Origin: CAZDYP01 sp964509505
Lineage (GTDB): Bacteria; Chloroflexota; Anaerolineae; JACRMK01
Reading direction: 5' to 3'
DNA length: 29,580 bases
NCBI GenBank assembly: GCA_964509505.1
Contig: CAZDYP010000048.1
Location: 1 to 29,580, forward strand
Below are positions 6,922 through 15,194 of this stretch, one piece after another (the first letter of the stretch is position 1; every line of letters starts with the position of its first letter). The position numbers were made by a program, and so were the translations under genes. Below the pieces are notes generated by a model. That model did not search any database. It had not been told where the DNA came from and saw only the letters and a program-made list of their open reading frames with translations.

Positions 6922-8289
6922 ATGAAAATTTTCCGTTCGTCTATTTTCATGTTGTGTGTTGGTTTGCTCAACGCTTGTGCGCCTCGTACGCCAACGCTGC
7001 CCCCTACTACGCCAACGCTTACGGCAACAGCGATAGCTACAATCGCTGCGCCTCCTGTTTCAGTTGTCGTGAATTTTTGGACAGTATTGCCCGACAAGGG
7101 CATCAACGAAAAAAATCTGAATGAGTTGGCGCAAGCGTTTCAAAAGGAGTATCCGCACATCGTCATTCGGGTCTCGAGCGCGCCCAATTACACCGAGCTC
7201 TTCCGCAAAGTCGTCGCTTCGATTGCGGCGGGCACGTTGCCCGACATGGTAACGGGACTCGACTATGATCTTGCGGAGTATGCGCGGCTCAAGTCGCTTG
7301 TGCCGTTGGACGATTACATCTACGACCCAACAAATGGGTTGAGTTTGACCGATGTGAGCGATATTCCGTCCGCGTTTCAAGAGACGATGCGCTTGCCTGG
7401 ACAAGGCACAAAGATTTATTCGCTGCCGTTCGCGCGCGGCGCGGTCGCGCTCTATTATCATTGGACGGCGATGAAGAATATTGGCATCACCAACGCGCCG
7501 AAAGATTGGAACGAGTTTCGTCTGCACGCGGCGACAATTAACAAGCTCACGCGAAACGCGGTGCGCGGCTATGCCTATCAACCCGATGCGACCTGGTTCG
7601 CTGCGTTGCTACAAAGTCGTGGCGGCGCGTTGTTCAATACGGATTGGTCGCGCGCGACATTCAATTCGCAAGCGGGCATTGATACGTTGTTATTCTTAGG
7701 CGATGGCTTGAAGGAAGGCTGGATTTATCGTGTGGATGGCGTGAAGGACATGGAGGACTTCGTCGCGGGCAAAACGCTGTTCAACATCGGCTCGACGGCG
7801 GAGATCCCGGTGTATCAGAACGTGATGGCGGAAGCGCTGAAAAAGGGTGGCAAGGAGTTCGAGTGGGGTATTGCGCCGTTGCCGCAACATACCGCGAAGC
7901 CAACTGCCATCGTCGTTGGCAGCAATATCGCTATGTTGAAAAGTGTGCCTGCGAAACAACAAGCGGCGTGGCTGTTCATGCGTTGGCTGCTGAACGCGAA
8001 AGCGTCGGCGGAGTGGACGCAAGCGACAGGCGTGTTGCCCACACGCAATGCGGCGCGAGAGCGCTTGACCTCGTTCTATGCGAAGTCGCCGCAGCAAAAA
8101 CAAGCTATCGAAGACGTGCTGCCCAGCGCGCGCCCCGAACCCAATGTCCGCAACATGCCCGACGTGCGCGAGCTCATCGAGACTGCCATTGCATCATTCG
8201 AGAGTGACCGCAACAATCCAAACAAAGCGAAGGCGGTGTTGGATGATGCAGCGGCGAAAGCGACGATCTTGGTGAGTGAGAAGAAGTGA
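6922..8289 (+). CDS. ABC-type sugar solute-binding lipoprotein
   Basis: This is a family 1 extracellular solute-binding protein, normally the ligand-capturing part of an ABC sugar importer. Starting at 6922 it gives 455 aa with a lipoprotein signal: KIF...MLCVGLLNAC, lipobox LNAC with Cys19 as the lipidated residue. A Thr/Pro-rich tether follows (about 20-45), then the binding domain (VNFWTVLPDKG..., LPDMVTGLDYDLAEYA, FNIGSTAEIPVY). The earlier in-frame start at 6862 would push the signal peptide inward, so I reject it. No permease or ATPase gene is adjacent, so it is an orphan here. Confidence 0.9.
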   Translation: MKIFRSSIFMLCVGLLNACAPRTPTLPPTTPTLTATAIATIAAPPVSVVVNFWTVLPDKGINEKNLNELAQAFQKEYPHIVIRVSSAPNYTELFRKVVASIAAGTLPDMVTGLDYDLAEYARLKSLVPLDDYIYDPTNGLSLTDVSDIPSAFQETMRLPGQGTKIYSLPFARGAVALYYHWTAMKNIGITNAPKDWNEFRLHAATINKLTRNAVRGYAYQPDATWFAALLQSRGGALFNTDWSRATFNSQAGIDTLLFLGDGLKEGWIYRVDGVKDMEDFVAGKTLFNIGSTAEIPVYQNVMAEALKKGGKEFEWGIAPLPQHTAKPTAIVVGSNIAMLKSVPAKQQAAWLFMRWLLNAKASAEWTQATGVLPTRNAARERLTSFYAKSPQQKQAIEDVLPSARPEPNVRNMPDVRELIETAIASFESDRNNPNKAKAVLDDAAAKATILVSEKK

Positions 8290-8339
8290 GTTGGCTTGAC
8301 GTTACTCTTGACCTCGCACAGAATCAGCATCAAGGAGTG

Positions 8340-8639
8340 ATGAAACGGCCGCTACACTCGAAGTACAAAATCAATCTCATCCACATCGGCGAGATTACGG
8401 TCATTGAAGTTGCCGCCGCCTTAGCGGTGTGGGCGCGCCAAAACACGATTACCAAGCGAATGGCTGCGCAAGCCTACCAAAAATTTGTTGGCGAATTCCG
8501 CGGCGAATACCCAATGGCTCCCATCACGTCAAGCTTGATTCTTGTTGCTGCATCGTTGATGCAATGTCACCCACTGAAAGCCTACGATGCAACACAATTA
8601 GCGCTGGCTACAGACAATCTCTTTGACTACGTTTTATAA
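8340..8639 (+). pseudogene. Truncated PIN-domain (VapC-like) fragment
   Basis: The reading frame carries the middle of a PIN-domain toxin: IGEITVIEVAAALA (helix with the conserved Glu) and HPLKAYDATQLALA (the family's RAYDAvqLA helix with conserved Asp). It lacks the N-terminal strand with the first catalytic Asp (DTS) and the C-terminal strand with the last Asp, ending abruptly at DNLFDYVL. With half the active site missing it should be inactive. AAGGAG lies only 2 nt before the ATG. No antitoxin gene is next to it. Confidence 0.6.
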
Positions 8640-8645
8640 CAAACC

Positions 8646-10340
8646 TTGTTATCCGCTCCTCTGACACTCCAAGCTCATCACATCATCCTCCTAGACACGG
8701 CGCAACCTGATGCCGAAGCGGCGCGCGCTGCCATCACCCCTTTCGCCGAGCTGGTGAAAACCCCTGGCCCTTTGCATCACTATCGCCTCACACCGCTCTC
8801 GCTATGGAACGCAGCCGCGGCAGACATCCACGCGCAAACTATCCTCGCCACGCTCACACGCTTTTCCGAGCGCGATGTTCCTCCTGCTACGCAGCAATTC
8901 ATCCTCACGCACGCGATCCGCGATGGACGCATTTGGATCGAGGACATGGTCCGTAGTAACGACTTCAGTCGTTACACGCCAGCGACTCAAGGCGCTACTA
9001 CGAACTTGGCTTTGCGTTCCACTGATTCAACGCTCCTCAATCAACTAACAACCCATCAAACGATTCGCCCCCTACTCGTGGGTCGGCTCGATGAATATAC
9101 TTGGTTGTTCGCGGCAGTACAACGCGGCGCGCTCAAGCAAGCTTTATTGAAGTTCGGCTATCCCGTTGATGATCGCGCTGCGTATCAGACGGGCGCGTGG
9201 CTCAACCTGAAGTTACACGCTGCGGTGACATTACGCGATTATCAACGCATGGCAATTGAGCGTGTCGTGAACGCAGGGAGCGGCGTCGTCGTGTTGCCAT
9301 GCGGCGCGGGCAAGACGCTCGTCGGCATCGGGCTGATGGCGCAACTGCAAACGAACACGCTTATCCTTGCGCCGAGCATTGTCGCTGCGCGACAATGGAT
9401 GAGCGAACTGCTTGCGCGCACGACGGTCAAAGCAGAACAGATTGGCGAGTATTCGGGCGAGCGCAAAGAGGTGCGACCGATCACCATTGCGACGTATCAG
9501 ATGCTTACGCAAAGTGTAGAGACTATTGATAAGCACACAGGTGAAATCATCGAGCGCCCACACCTCTCATTATTCACCCAGAATGATTGGGGCTTGGTGA
9601 TTTACGATGAAGTTCATTTGTTGCCCGCGCCCATCTTCCGCCTCGTCGCTGAGATTCAAGCGGTGCGACGCTTGGGATTGACGGCGACGCTGGTGCGTGA
9701 AGATGGTTGCGAGAGCGATGTGTTCGCGCTCATCGGCCCCACACGCTATCAAGCGGCGTGGAAAGATTTGGAGCGCGAGGGTTGGATTGCGACGGCGACT
9801 TGCGCGGAGATTCGCATTGAGATGGAAGATGAGGAACGCTTGACGTACATCAAAGCGCGCAAAGCGGCGCAAGCACGCATCGCCGGCGAGAACGTTGGCA
9901 AGCTGCTTGTCGTGCAGAAACTCGTCGCGCAACATTGTGGCGACCACATCCTCATCATCGGGCAATATCTCACCCAGCTGCGCCGCATCGCACAGGTATT
10001 ACGCGCGCCGCTCATCACGGGTCACACACCGAATGCGGAACGCGAGCGACTCTACGCGCAATTTCGGCGCGGCGACAGCAAGATTCTCGTCGTCTCCAAA
10101 GTAGCGAACTACGCGGTAGATTTGCCCGATGCCAGCGTCGCCATTCAAGTCTCTGGTGCGTTTGGCTCGCGCCAAGAAGAAGCGCAACGCCTGGGGCGTG
10201 TGTTGCGTCCCAAAGCCAATGGCGCACCAGCGCGCTTTTATACACTGGTCACGCAAGACACCATCGAGCAACACTTCGCGGTGAAGCGGCAGCGGTTCTT
10301 GATTGAGCGAGGGTATGAGTATTCAGTAACCAGGAGTTAG
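8646..10340 (+). CDS. XPB/ERCC3-type DEAD/DEAH superfamily 2 helicase
   Basis: The 564-aa product is a bacterial XPB-like 3'-5' DNA helicase. It has an N-terminal damage-recognition-like region (1-190), a Q-like motif LRDYQ, Walker A PCGAGKT (218-224), DEVH box (321-324), LTAT motif III (345-348), and in the second RecA lobe SKVANYAVDLPDA and motif VI QEEAQRLGRVLRPK (510-523). The VDLP motif V and DEVH box are XPB features. Family members act in DNA repair or transcription-coupled unwinding. A TTG start is used with only a modest ribosome site. A Bax1-like nuclease partner, known for archaeal XPB, is not seen nearby. The last codons lie in an inverted repeat. Confidence 0.9.
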   Translation: MLSAPLTLQAHHIILLDTAQPDAEAARAAITPFAELVKTPGPLHHYRLTPLSLWNAAAADIHAQTILATLTRFSERDVPPATQQFILTHAIRDGRIWIEDMVRSNDFSRYTPATQGATTNLALRSTDSTLLNQLTTHQTIRPLLVGRLDEYTWLFAAVQRGALKQALLKFGYPVDDRAAYQTGAWLNLKLHAAVTLRDYQRMAIERVVNAGSGVVVLPCGAGKTLVGIGLMAQLQTNTLILAPSIVAARQWMSELLARTTVKAEQIGEYSGERKEVRPITIATYQMLTQSVETIDKHTGEIIERPHLSLFTQNDWGLVIYDEVHLLPAPIFRLVAEIQAVRRLGLTATLVREDGCESDVFALIGPTRYQAAWKDLEREGWIATATCAEIRIEMEDEERLTYIKARKAAQARIAGENVGKLLVVQKLVAQHCGDHILIIGQYLTQLRRIAQVLRAPLITGHTPNAERERLYAQFRRGDSKILVVSKVANYAVDLPDASVAIQVSGAFGSRQEEAQRLGRVLRPKANGAPARFYTLVTQDTIEQHFAVKRQRFLIERGYEYSVTRS

Positions 10341-10395
10341 GAGGCAGTAGTCAGATGGCTTAATCTGACTACTGGCTAGTGACGACTAGTTACTG
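10324..10395. repeat. 33-bp-arm imperfect inverted repeat
   Basis: Arms 10324-10356 and 10363-10395 flank a 6-nt loop. By eye 26 of 33 positions pair, with the inner 12 bp (GCAGTAGTCAGAT side) and the outer 7 bp perfect. The left arm contains the end and stop codon of the helicase gene; the right arm reaches the -10 box of the next gene. It may terminate helicase transcription. Confidence 0.75.
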
Positions 10396-10399
10396 GTTG

Positions 10400-10411
10400 T
10401 ATAATTACTCC
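10400..10411 (+). promoter_or_regulatory. TATAAT box placed for leaderless transcription
   Basis: A perfect TATAAT at 10400-10405 is followed by TACTCC and then the ATG at 10412, so the transcript should begin at the start codon. The -35 region is poor. Confidence 0.55.
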
Positions 10412-10786
10412 ATGACTCCTACATCCGACTCTCCCCGCCAACGTCTGCGCGATGAGCGCAACATTTGGCTCGCGACCGTGCGTCCCAATGGCGCGCCTCA
10501 TCTCATTCCCATCTGGTTCGTCTGGCATGATGAAAAAATTTACATCTGCACGGGCGCGAACAGCGTGAAGATTCGTAATCTGAAAAAGAATCCGCACGTC
10601 GCACTCGCACTCGAAGACGGCTCTAACCCCATCATGCTCGAAGGCGCAGCGCGTCTGTTGACGCGCGAGGCGACGCCTGAGTCAGTTGTGGCATTGTTTC
10701 AGCGCAAATATGATTGGAACATTTTGACGGATGATGATTACACGATGGTGATCGAGGTCACACTCCATCAGCGACGTGGTTGGTAA
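10412..10786 (+). CDS. Pyridoxamine 5'-phosphate oxidase-like (PNPOx/FDOR split-barrel) protein
   Basis: This 124-aa protein has the flavin-reductase-like split barrel: WLATVRPNGAPHLIPIWFVW, then KIYICTGANSVKIRNLKKNPHVALALED and IMLEGAARLL. The SVKIRNLKKNPHV segment is the usual cofactor-phosphate contact. Such proteins bind FMN, F420 or heme; which one cannot be read here. The start at 10412 is chosen because the barrel starts soon after and a TATAAT box sits just upstream. The upstream GTG frame start would lie inside the promoter and inverted repeat. Confidence 0.85.
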   Translation: MTPTSDSPRQRLRDERNIWLATVRPNGAPHLIPIWFVWHDEKIYICTGANSVKIRNLKKNPHVALALEDGSNPIMLEGAARLLTREATPESVVALFQRKYDWNILTDDDYTMVIEVTLHQRRGW

Positions 10787-10839
10787 GAACTACTCGTTTT
10801 GGCAGGTGCGTTCTAATAATTTTCTGATTGAGCTTGAAG

Positions 10840-10845
10840 TATAAT
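10840..10845 (+). promoter_or_regulatory. Candidate -10 box upstream of clpC
   Basis: TATAAT followed by CGCCCC matches the TATAATCGCC context of the EF-G and M42 promoters in this window. The -35 region is weak. If used, it would give clpC a leader of about 235 nt that includes the MITE. Confidence 0.35.
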
Positions 10846-10850
10846 CGCCC

Positions 10851-10923
10851 CGTAGTCACGTCGTCGCATAGTCTTATGGTCGCTCAATCTCACCGACTAA
10901 ACGACTCAGCGACTCAGTGACTA
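10851..10923. repeat. Word-repeat inverted spacer interrupted by a MITE
   Basis: GTAGTCACGTCGTCGCATAG on the left faces GACTAAACGACTCAGCGACTC and AGTGACTAAG on the right. The word series resumes after the MITE as CGACTAAAGGACTAACTG (11069-11086), so the MITE appears to have inserted into an existing spacer of this type. Confidence 0.6.
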
Positions 10924-11065
10924 AGAGAGTGTTTTGAAATTCAGAGCCTAAAGGTTTTTCTGGCGAATCAGGTTCACCATTTGCGCAGAAAGCCTGCCTG
11001 AAATGCTTTGTTGCTTGCCAGCGAAACCTTTAGGGTCTCCGTCTTATATTTTCAAAACACTTTCT
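10924..11065. mobile_element. MITE-like element, complete copy
   Basis: The element is about 142 bp. Its termini are imperfect inverted repeats (left AGAGAGTGTTTTGAAA; right, reversed, AGAAAGTGTTTTGAAA), followed inward by CCTAAAGGTTT-TTCTGGC on the left and GCCAGCGAAACCTTTAGG on the right. It has no coding capacity, and a second copy opens the window. The target duplication is short and ambiguous: CTAAG on the left and CTAAG on the right, possibly a TA or TAAG. A full-length transposase partner is not in the window. Confidence 0.8.
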
Positions 11066-11087
11066 AAGCGACTAAAGGACTAACTGT

Positions 11088-13574
11088 ATGATGCGTTTCG
11101 ACAAATATACCGAACGCGCGCAGGACGCCATCGCGCGCTCGCAAGAAATCATGGTGCGCTACAAGCATAGCCAGCTCGACGTGGAACACATGCTGCTCGC
11201 GTTATTGGATCAACCTGAAGGCGTCATCTCACAGGTGTTGACCGCGCTCAAAGTGGACACAGAAACCGTGCGTCATCGCATAGACGATGTGCTGCAAGCG
11301 TCGCCGAAGACATTCTATCATTCGGGCGGCGCGGCGCAGGTGTTCGTCACGCCGCGCTTGAAGAAGGCGATGGACAATGCCGACGAAGAGGCGCGACGCA
11401 TGGGCGACGAGTTCGTGTCCACCGAGCATATCTTCCTCGCCATCGTCTCCGAACGCGACAGCCAAGCCTCGCTGATTTTGCGCGATCAAGGTGTGACCAA
11501 AGACAAAGCGTTCGAGGCGATTCAACAAATTCGCGGCGGACAAAAAATTACCGACCCGCACGCCGAGTCAAAATTTCGCAGTCTCGAAAAATTTGGACGC
11601 GACCTGACCGCGCTTGCCAAAGATGGCAAGCTGGATCCGATCATCGGGCGCGACGACGAGATTATGCGCGTGATGCGCGTGCTGGCGCGCCGCACGAAAA
11701 ACAATCCTGTGTTGATCGGTGAAGCGGGCGTTGGCAAGACCGCCATCGTCGAGGGACTTGCGCAACGCATCGTCGCAGGCGATGTGCCAGACAATTTGCT
11801 GAACAAGCGCATCATCGAGCTAGACTTGGGCAGCATGGTTGCCGGCTCGCGCTTTCGCGGCGAATTTGAAGAGCGGCTCAAAGCGGTGCTGGATGAGGTG
11901 AAGGCGGCGAATGGCGAAATCATCGTGTTCATTGACGAATTGCACAACGTCGTCGGCGCGGGCGCGGCGCAAGGCGCGCTCGACGCGAGCAACCTGATGA
12001 AGCCCGCGTTGGCGCGCGGCGAGATTCAGTGCATTGGCGCCAGCACGCTCGACGAGTATCGTAATCACATCGAACACGATCGCGCATTGGAACGTCGTTT
12101 CGCGCCCATCTTTGTCGAAGAGCCGTCGGTCGAAGAAGCCGTTGCGATGCTCAAAATTTTGCGCCCGCGTTATGAGCAACATCATCAAGTCAAGATTACC
12201 GATCACGCGCTGGAAGCGGCGGCGAAGCTCTCGCATCGCTACGTCACCGAGCGCAAGCTGCCCGACAAAGCGATTGATCTGATTGATGAAGCATCAGCTA
12301 AGTTGCGGATTGATATTTTCGATTTGCCTAACGATTTGAAAGAGCAACGCGCGCGGCTGCAAAAGCTTATCGCGCAAGAGGAAACCGCGTGGCAACAACG
12401 CGACTATGAACATGCGGCGATTTACAAGGCGGAACGTCTGAAGATCGAACGCGAATTTTCCGAGCAGACGGCGACTTGGCGCAAAGAGAAAAATTTGGAT
12501 GAAGTGATGGACGAAAGTGATGTCGCAGAAGTCGTCGCGAGTTGGACGGGTGTGCCCGTGAAGCGCATGTTGGAGACGGAAGCCGAGCGACTCTTGCACA
12601 TGGAGGAACGGTTGCATGAGCGTATTGTCGGACAAGACGAAGCCGTCAAGGTTGTCTCGGATGCGATTCGGCGCGGACGCGCAGGCTTGCAGGACCCGCG
12701 TCGCCCCATCGGTTCGTTCATCTTCTTAGGCACGACGGGCGTAGGCAAGACGCAATTGGCGAAGGCGCTCGCCGAGTTTATGTTCGATGATCCTGAGGCA
12801 ATGGTGCGCGTGGACATGAGCGAGTATCAAGAGCGCCACACCATCAGCCGCATGATTGGCGCGCCGCCGGGTTATGTCGGCTACGGCGAGGGCGGGCAGC
12901 TCACTGAAACGGTGCGTCGCAGGCCGTATCAAGTCGTGCTGTTTGACGAAATCGAAAAGGCACATCCCGAAGTGTGGAACACGTTGTTGCAATTGTTGGA
13001 CGATGGACGCTTGACCGATGGGCATGGGCGTACCGTAGATTTTCGGAACACCCTCATTATCATGACATCGAATGTCGGCACGCAATACGTTCCGAAAGGC
13101 GGCGCGTTGGGGTTCCGCTCAACCGAATCGGGCACAGCCGAAGCAAACTTCCGTGTGAAGGTGCAGGAAGAATTGCGCAAGACGTTCCGCCCTGAATTTC
13201 TGAATCGCATTGACGAAATCGTAATCTTCCACAACTTGACGCACGAACACATCTTGCAAATCGTGTCGCTCGAAGTGAAAGATGTTGCCAAACGACTGGC
13301 GGAGAATGGGGTCACGTTGGCATTGACCGATGGCGCGCGCGAATGGTTGGCGAAGACGGGCTACGACGCGCAGTTTGGCGCGCGTCCGTTGAAGCGCGTG
13401 ATTCAGCGCAATTTGGAGACGCCGCTCTCGACACAGTTGCTGGCGAAGCAGTGGCAAGCCGGCGATGTGATTGTGGTGGAAGCCGATGAGAAAGGCTTGA
13501 CGTTCAAGAAGAAGCCGAGTGAAGAGAGCGCGGTGATGCCACGGTTGGAGACGAAGATGGGGAGTGAACAGTAA
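11088..13574 (+). CDS. clpC: ClpC-type Hsp100 AAA+ unfoldase
   Basis: This two-ring AAA+ unfoldase has 828 aa. The N-domain double Clp repeat covers residues 1-150 (YTERAQDAI, EHMLLALLDQPEG, EHIFLAIV). Ring 1 has Walker A GEAGVGKT (211-218) and FIDE (281-284). A linker of about 60 residues (about 411-470), much shorter than ClpB's coiled coil, carries a UVR-like helix. Ring 2 has Walker A GTTGVGKT (548-555), DEIE (620-623) and NRIDEI. LGF at 674-676 sits where ClpC proteins carry the ClpP-binding tripeptide, so work with ClpP is expected. AAAGGA lies before the start; ATG 11091 is also possible. A MITE occupies its leader. Confidence 0.9.
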   Translation: MMRFDKYTERAQDAIARSQEIMVRYKHSQLDVEHMLLALLDQPEGVISQVLTALKVDTETVRHRIDDVLQASPKTFYHSGGAAQVFVTPRLKKAMDNADEEARRMGDEFVSTEHIFLAIVSERDSQASLILRDQGVTKDKAFEAIQQIRGGQKITDPHAESKFRSLEKFGRDLTALAKDGKLDPIIGRDDEIMRVMRVLARRTKNNPVLIGEAGVGKTAIVEGLAQRIVAGDVPDNLLNKRIIELDLGSMVAGSRFRGEFEERLKAVLDEVKAANGEIIVFIDELHNVVGAGAAQGALDASNLMKPALARGEIQCIGASTLDEYRNHIEHDRALERRFAPIFVEEPSVEEAVAMLKILRPRYEQHHQVKITDHALEAAAKLSHRYVTERKLPDKAIDLIDEASAKLRIDIFDLPNDLKEQRARLQKLIAQEETAWQQRDYEHAAIYKAERLKIEREFSEQTATWRKEKNLDEVMDESDVAEVVASWTGVPVKRMLETEAERLLHMEERLHERIVGQDEAVKVVSDAIRRGRAGLQDPRRPIGSFIFLGTTGVGKTQLAKALAEFMFDDPEAMVRVDMSEYQERHTISRMIGAPPGYVGYGEGGQLTETVRRRPYQVVLFDEIEKAHPEVWNTLLQLLDDGRLTDGHGRTVDFRNTLIIMTSNVGTQYVPKGGALGFRSTESGTAEANFRVKVQEELRKTFRPEFLNRIDEIVIFHNLTHEHILQIVSLEVKDVAKRLAENGVTLALTDGAREWLAKTGYDAQFGARPLKRVIQRNLETPLSTQLLAKQWQAGDVIVVEADEKGLTFKKKPSEESAVMPRLETKMGSEQ

Positions 13575-13652
13575 ATGGTGAGCAGTGAACCGTGAGCACT
13601 CGTTAAACGCAAACGTAGCTGGGAGCAGAAAATAGACAGTAGAAAGAAGGAA

Positions 13653-13691
13653 GAACGCGGGACGCGGGGGGATTTGCGTCCTGCGTTTTTG
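13653..13691 (+). terminator. Rho-independent terminator after clpC
   Basis: AACGCGGGACGC (13654-13665) pairs with GCGTCCTGCGTT (13676-13687) with one G-T pair across a 10-nt loop, and runs straight into a T-tract. Confidence 0.85.
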
Positions 13692-13719
13692 TTTGTGATA
13701 ATGAGCGCGGAGGTGTGTT

Positions 13720-14013
13720 ATGCCGTCGCCGTTTCCAGGGATGGATCCCTATCTTGAGTATCATAATCTGTGGTCCGAGTTTCACAGCTCGCTGGCATTT
13801 GAAATTCGCAATGCGTTGAACCCGCAGATTCAACCGCAGTACGTGGCGCGCGCCACCGCGCATGTTGCCTACGATGACAGTGGCTATGCGACACTCATTA
13901 ACTATCACAAGCCGCCGCCGCCGCCACTGCTCAATAAACAAGAAACAGCATGGCTGGAGGAACACTTACGCGCAGTGGGCAAGAGAACAGGAGAACGACG
14001 AGGACACGATTGA
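13720..14013 (+). pseudogene. DUF4058 gene with large internal deletion
   Basis: The N-terminus MPSPFPGMDPYLE...LWSEFHSSLAFEIRNALNP is the classic DUF4058 opening. After about 50 residues it jumps to what in the full-length paralogue (21201-21968) is the C-terminal end (YATLINYHKPPPPPLLNK...AWLEEHLRAVGKR, compare YLRLDYTQPPVPPLSEADSAWARTLI). About 150 middle codons are absent, without a frame break. A strong GGAGG ribosome site remains, so a 97-aa product may still be made. Function of the family is unknown. Confidence 0.7.
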
Positions 14014-14030
14014 AGTGTCCTCATTGTTTT
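14000..14030. terminator. Bidirectional terminator hairpin between convergent genes
   Basis: GAGGACAC (14000-14007) and GTGTCCTC (14015-14022) form a perfect 8-bp stem with a 7-nt loop, followed by ATTGTTTT. It overlaps the stop codon of the DUF4058 remnant and closes it against the M42 gene. Confidence 0.85.
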
Positions 14031-15075
14031 ATGGTTTCGTCTCCAAGAACGCCTTCAACAGCTGCACTGTTTGTTCCATGTCGCGCAAATGCACCATCTC
14101 GAAGGGGCTGTGCGTGTAGCGCGTCGGCACGGCGACGAGCGCAGCCGGCACACCGCGCCGGATGAATGCGGCTGCGTCGCTGCCATACGAACTGAAGATA
14201 GCATGTTGCACAGGAATGCGCGCGGCTTGCGCTACCCGCGCGAGCGTCAACGTCAAGGGGCGATGGTAGGCGATGGTGTCTTTGTGGACGATCATGGGCC
14301 CACCGCCCAATCGGGCTGACGCATCGCGTTGATCTACGCCGGGCGCGTCGCCCACGAGTCCCACATCCAACGCAAGCGCCATGTCGCACGACACATCTTG
14401 CATGACGGATTCCGCGCCAATCAAGCCCATCTCCTCTTGAATCGTCGAAGCGAACGTCAACTCGTACGCGAGTTTGCTGCGATCTAGCACGTCGAGCAGT
14501 TTGTCCATGACGGCGAGCAAAGCGCGGTCATCCATCGCTTTGCCATACGCCAGGTCGCCCATGCGTCGCGTCGGCGGATTCCAAATGACGCGGTCGCCGA
14601 TTTGCACGCCACACGCCAACGCGTCTGCTTTGCTGTTTGCGCCGATGTCAATGAACACGTCCGTCCAATCGAGTTGCGTCTTCGCGCGTTGCGTGGGCGT
14701 GAGGATGTGTCCCGTGAGAGTGGCGAACACGCCTTCGACATCGCCTTGCGTTGTCAGCACCAGCGCGGGGTGTCCGAGTGGCAACAACATGCCGCTGCGC
14801 ATCGCGGGGCGTTGCTCGACATCGCGTTGTCCTGACGTGATCCACAAAAAGCCATCGTCAGAAATATATTTCACCACGTAACACAATTCGTCGGCGTGCG
14901 CGGCGAGCAACAGACGCGGGCCTTGACCGCCGATGCGCGCGACGAGGTTGCCAACTTTCGTCAGGGTGATGGCTTCGACGCGATCATGCCACGTCTCCAA
15001 TAGAAAATTTTGTACCGCCGCCTCGTCGCCGACGGGGCCGGGCAATTCACATAATTTTTTGATAAGGTCGAACAT
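14029..15075 (-). CDS. M42 family metallo-aminopeptidase
   Basis: The 348-aa product is an M42 (FrvX/glutamyl-aminopeptidase-like) peptidase, a cytoplasmic di-metal enzyme that trims peptides. The metal ligands and base are visible: His60 in AAHADE, Asp182 in KAMDDR, Glu214/Glu215 in QEEMG, Asp237 in ALDVGL and His322 in THSPFEM. Residues about 62-172 form the inserted oligomerisation domain. Length is normal for the family. AGGAG lies seven nt upstream of the ATG at 15075. It is divergent from the EF-G-like gene and transcribed from its own promoter. Confidence 0.93.
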   Translation of the reverse strand: MFDLIKKLCELPGPVGDEAAVQNFLLETWHDRVEAITLTKVGNLVARIGGQGPRLLLAAHADELCYVVKYISDDGFLWITSGQRDVEQRPAMRSGMLLPLGHPALVLTTQGDVEGVFATLTGHILTPTQRAKTQLDWTDVFIDIGANSKADALACGVQIGDRVIWNPPTRRMGDLAYGKAMDDRALLAVMDKLLDVLDRSKLAYELTFASTIQEEMGLIGAESVMQDVSCDMALALDVGLVGDAPGVDQRDASARLGGGPMIVHKDTIAYHRPLTLTLARVAQAARIPVQHAIFSSYGSDAAAFIRRGVPAALVAVPTRYTHSPFEMVHLRDMEQTVQLLKAFLETKP

Positions 15076-15107
15076 GAGCGCTCCTCAAGTCGGGATATTG
15101 TGGCGCG

Positions 15108-15135
15108 ATTATAGCACGTCTTGTCAGCGTGTCAG
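15108..15135 (-). promoter_or_regulatory. Promoter of the M42 peptidase gene
   Basis: On the minus strand CTGACA (15135-15130), a 16-bp spacer and TATAAT (15113-15108) with an extended TGC in front make a strong sigma70-type promoter, giving a leader of about 30 nt. The -35 hexamer is part of a repeated GTGTCAG word tract (15119-15142). Confidence 0.7.
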
Positions 15136-15151
15136 TGTGTCACCCCTTTTA

Positions 15152-15160
15152 TGCTATAAT
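15152..15160 (+). promoter_or_regulatory. Extended -10 promoter of the EF-G-like gene
   Basis: TGCTATAAT is a perfect extended -10 element about 35 bp before the start codon at 15195. No convincing -35 is seen. It mirrors the divergent promoter of the M42 gene. Confidence 0.65.
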
Positions 15161-15194
15161 CGCCACATATCACTCGTAGCAAGGAGATATGTTC

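Noticed and set aside
8340..8639. Intact toxin-antitoxin system
   Set aside because: The PIN fragment lacks both ends of the active site and no antitoxin-like gene precedes it.
10324..10923. CRISPR-like short repeats in the spacers
   Set aside because: The words are 7-9 nt, imperfect and without uniform spacers, and no cas gene is present.
10924..11065. Riboswitch or structured leader RNA for clpC
   Set aside because: The same sequence occurs at the window start before an unrelated gene and has terminal inverted repeats, so a mobile element fits better.
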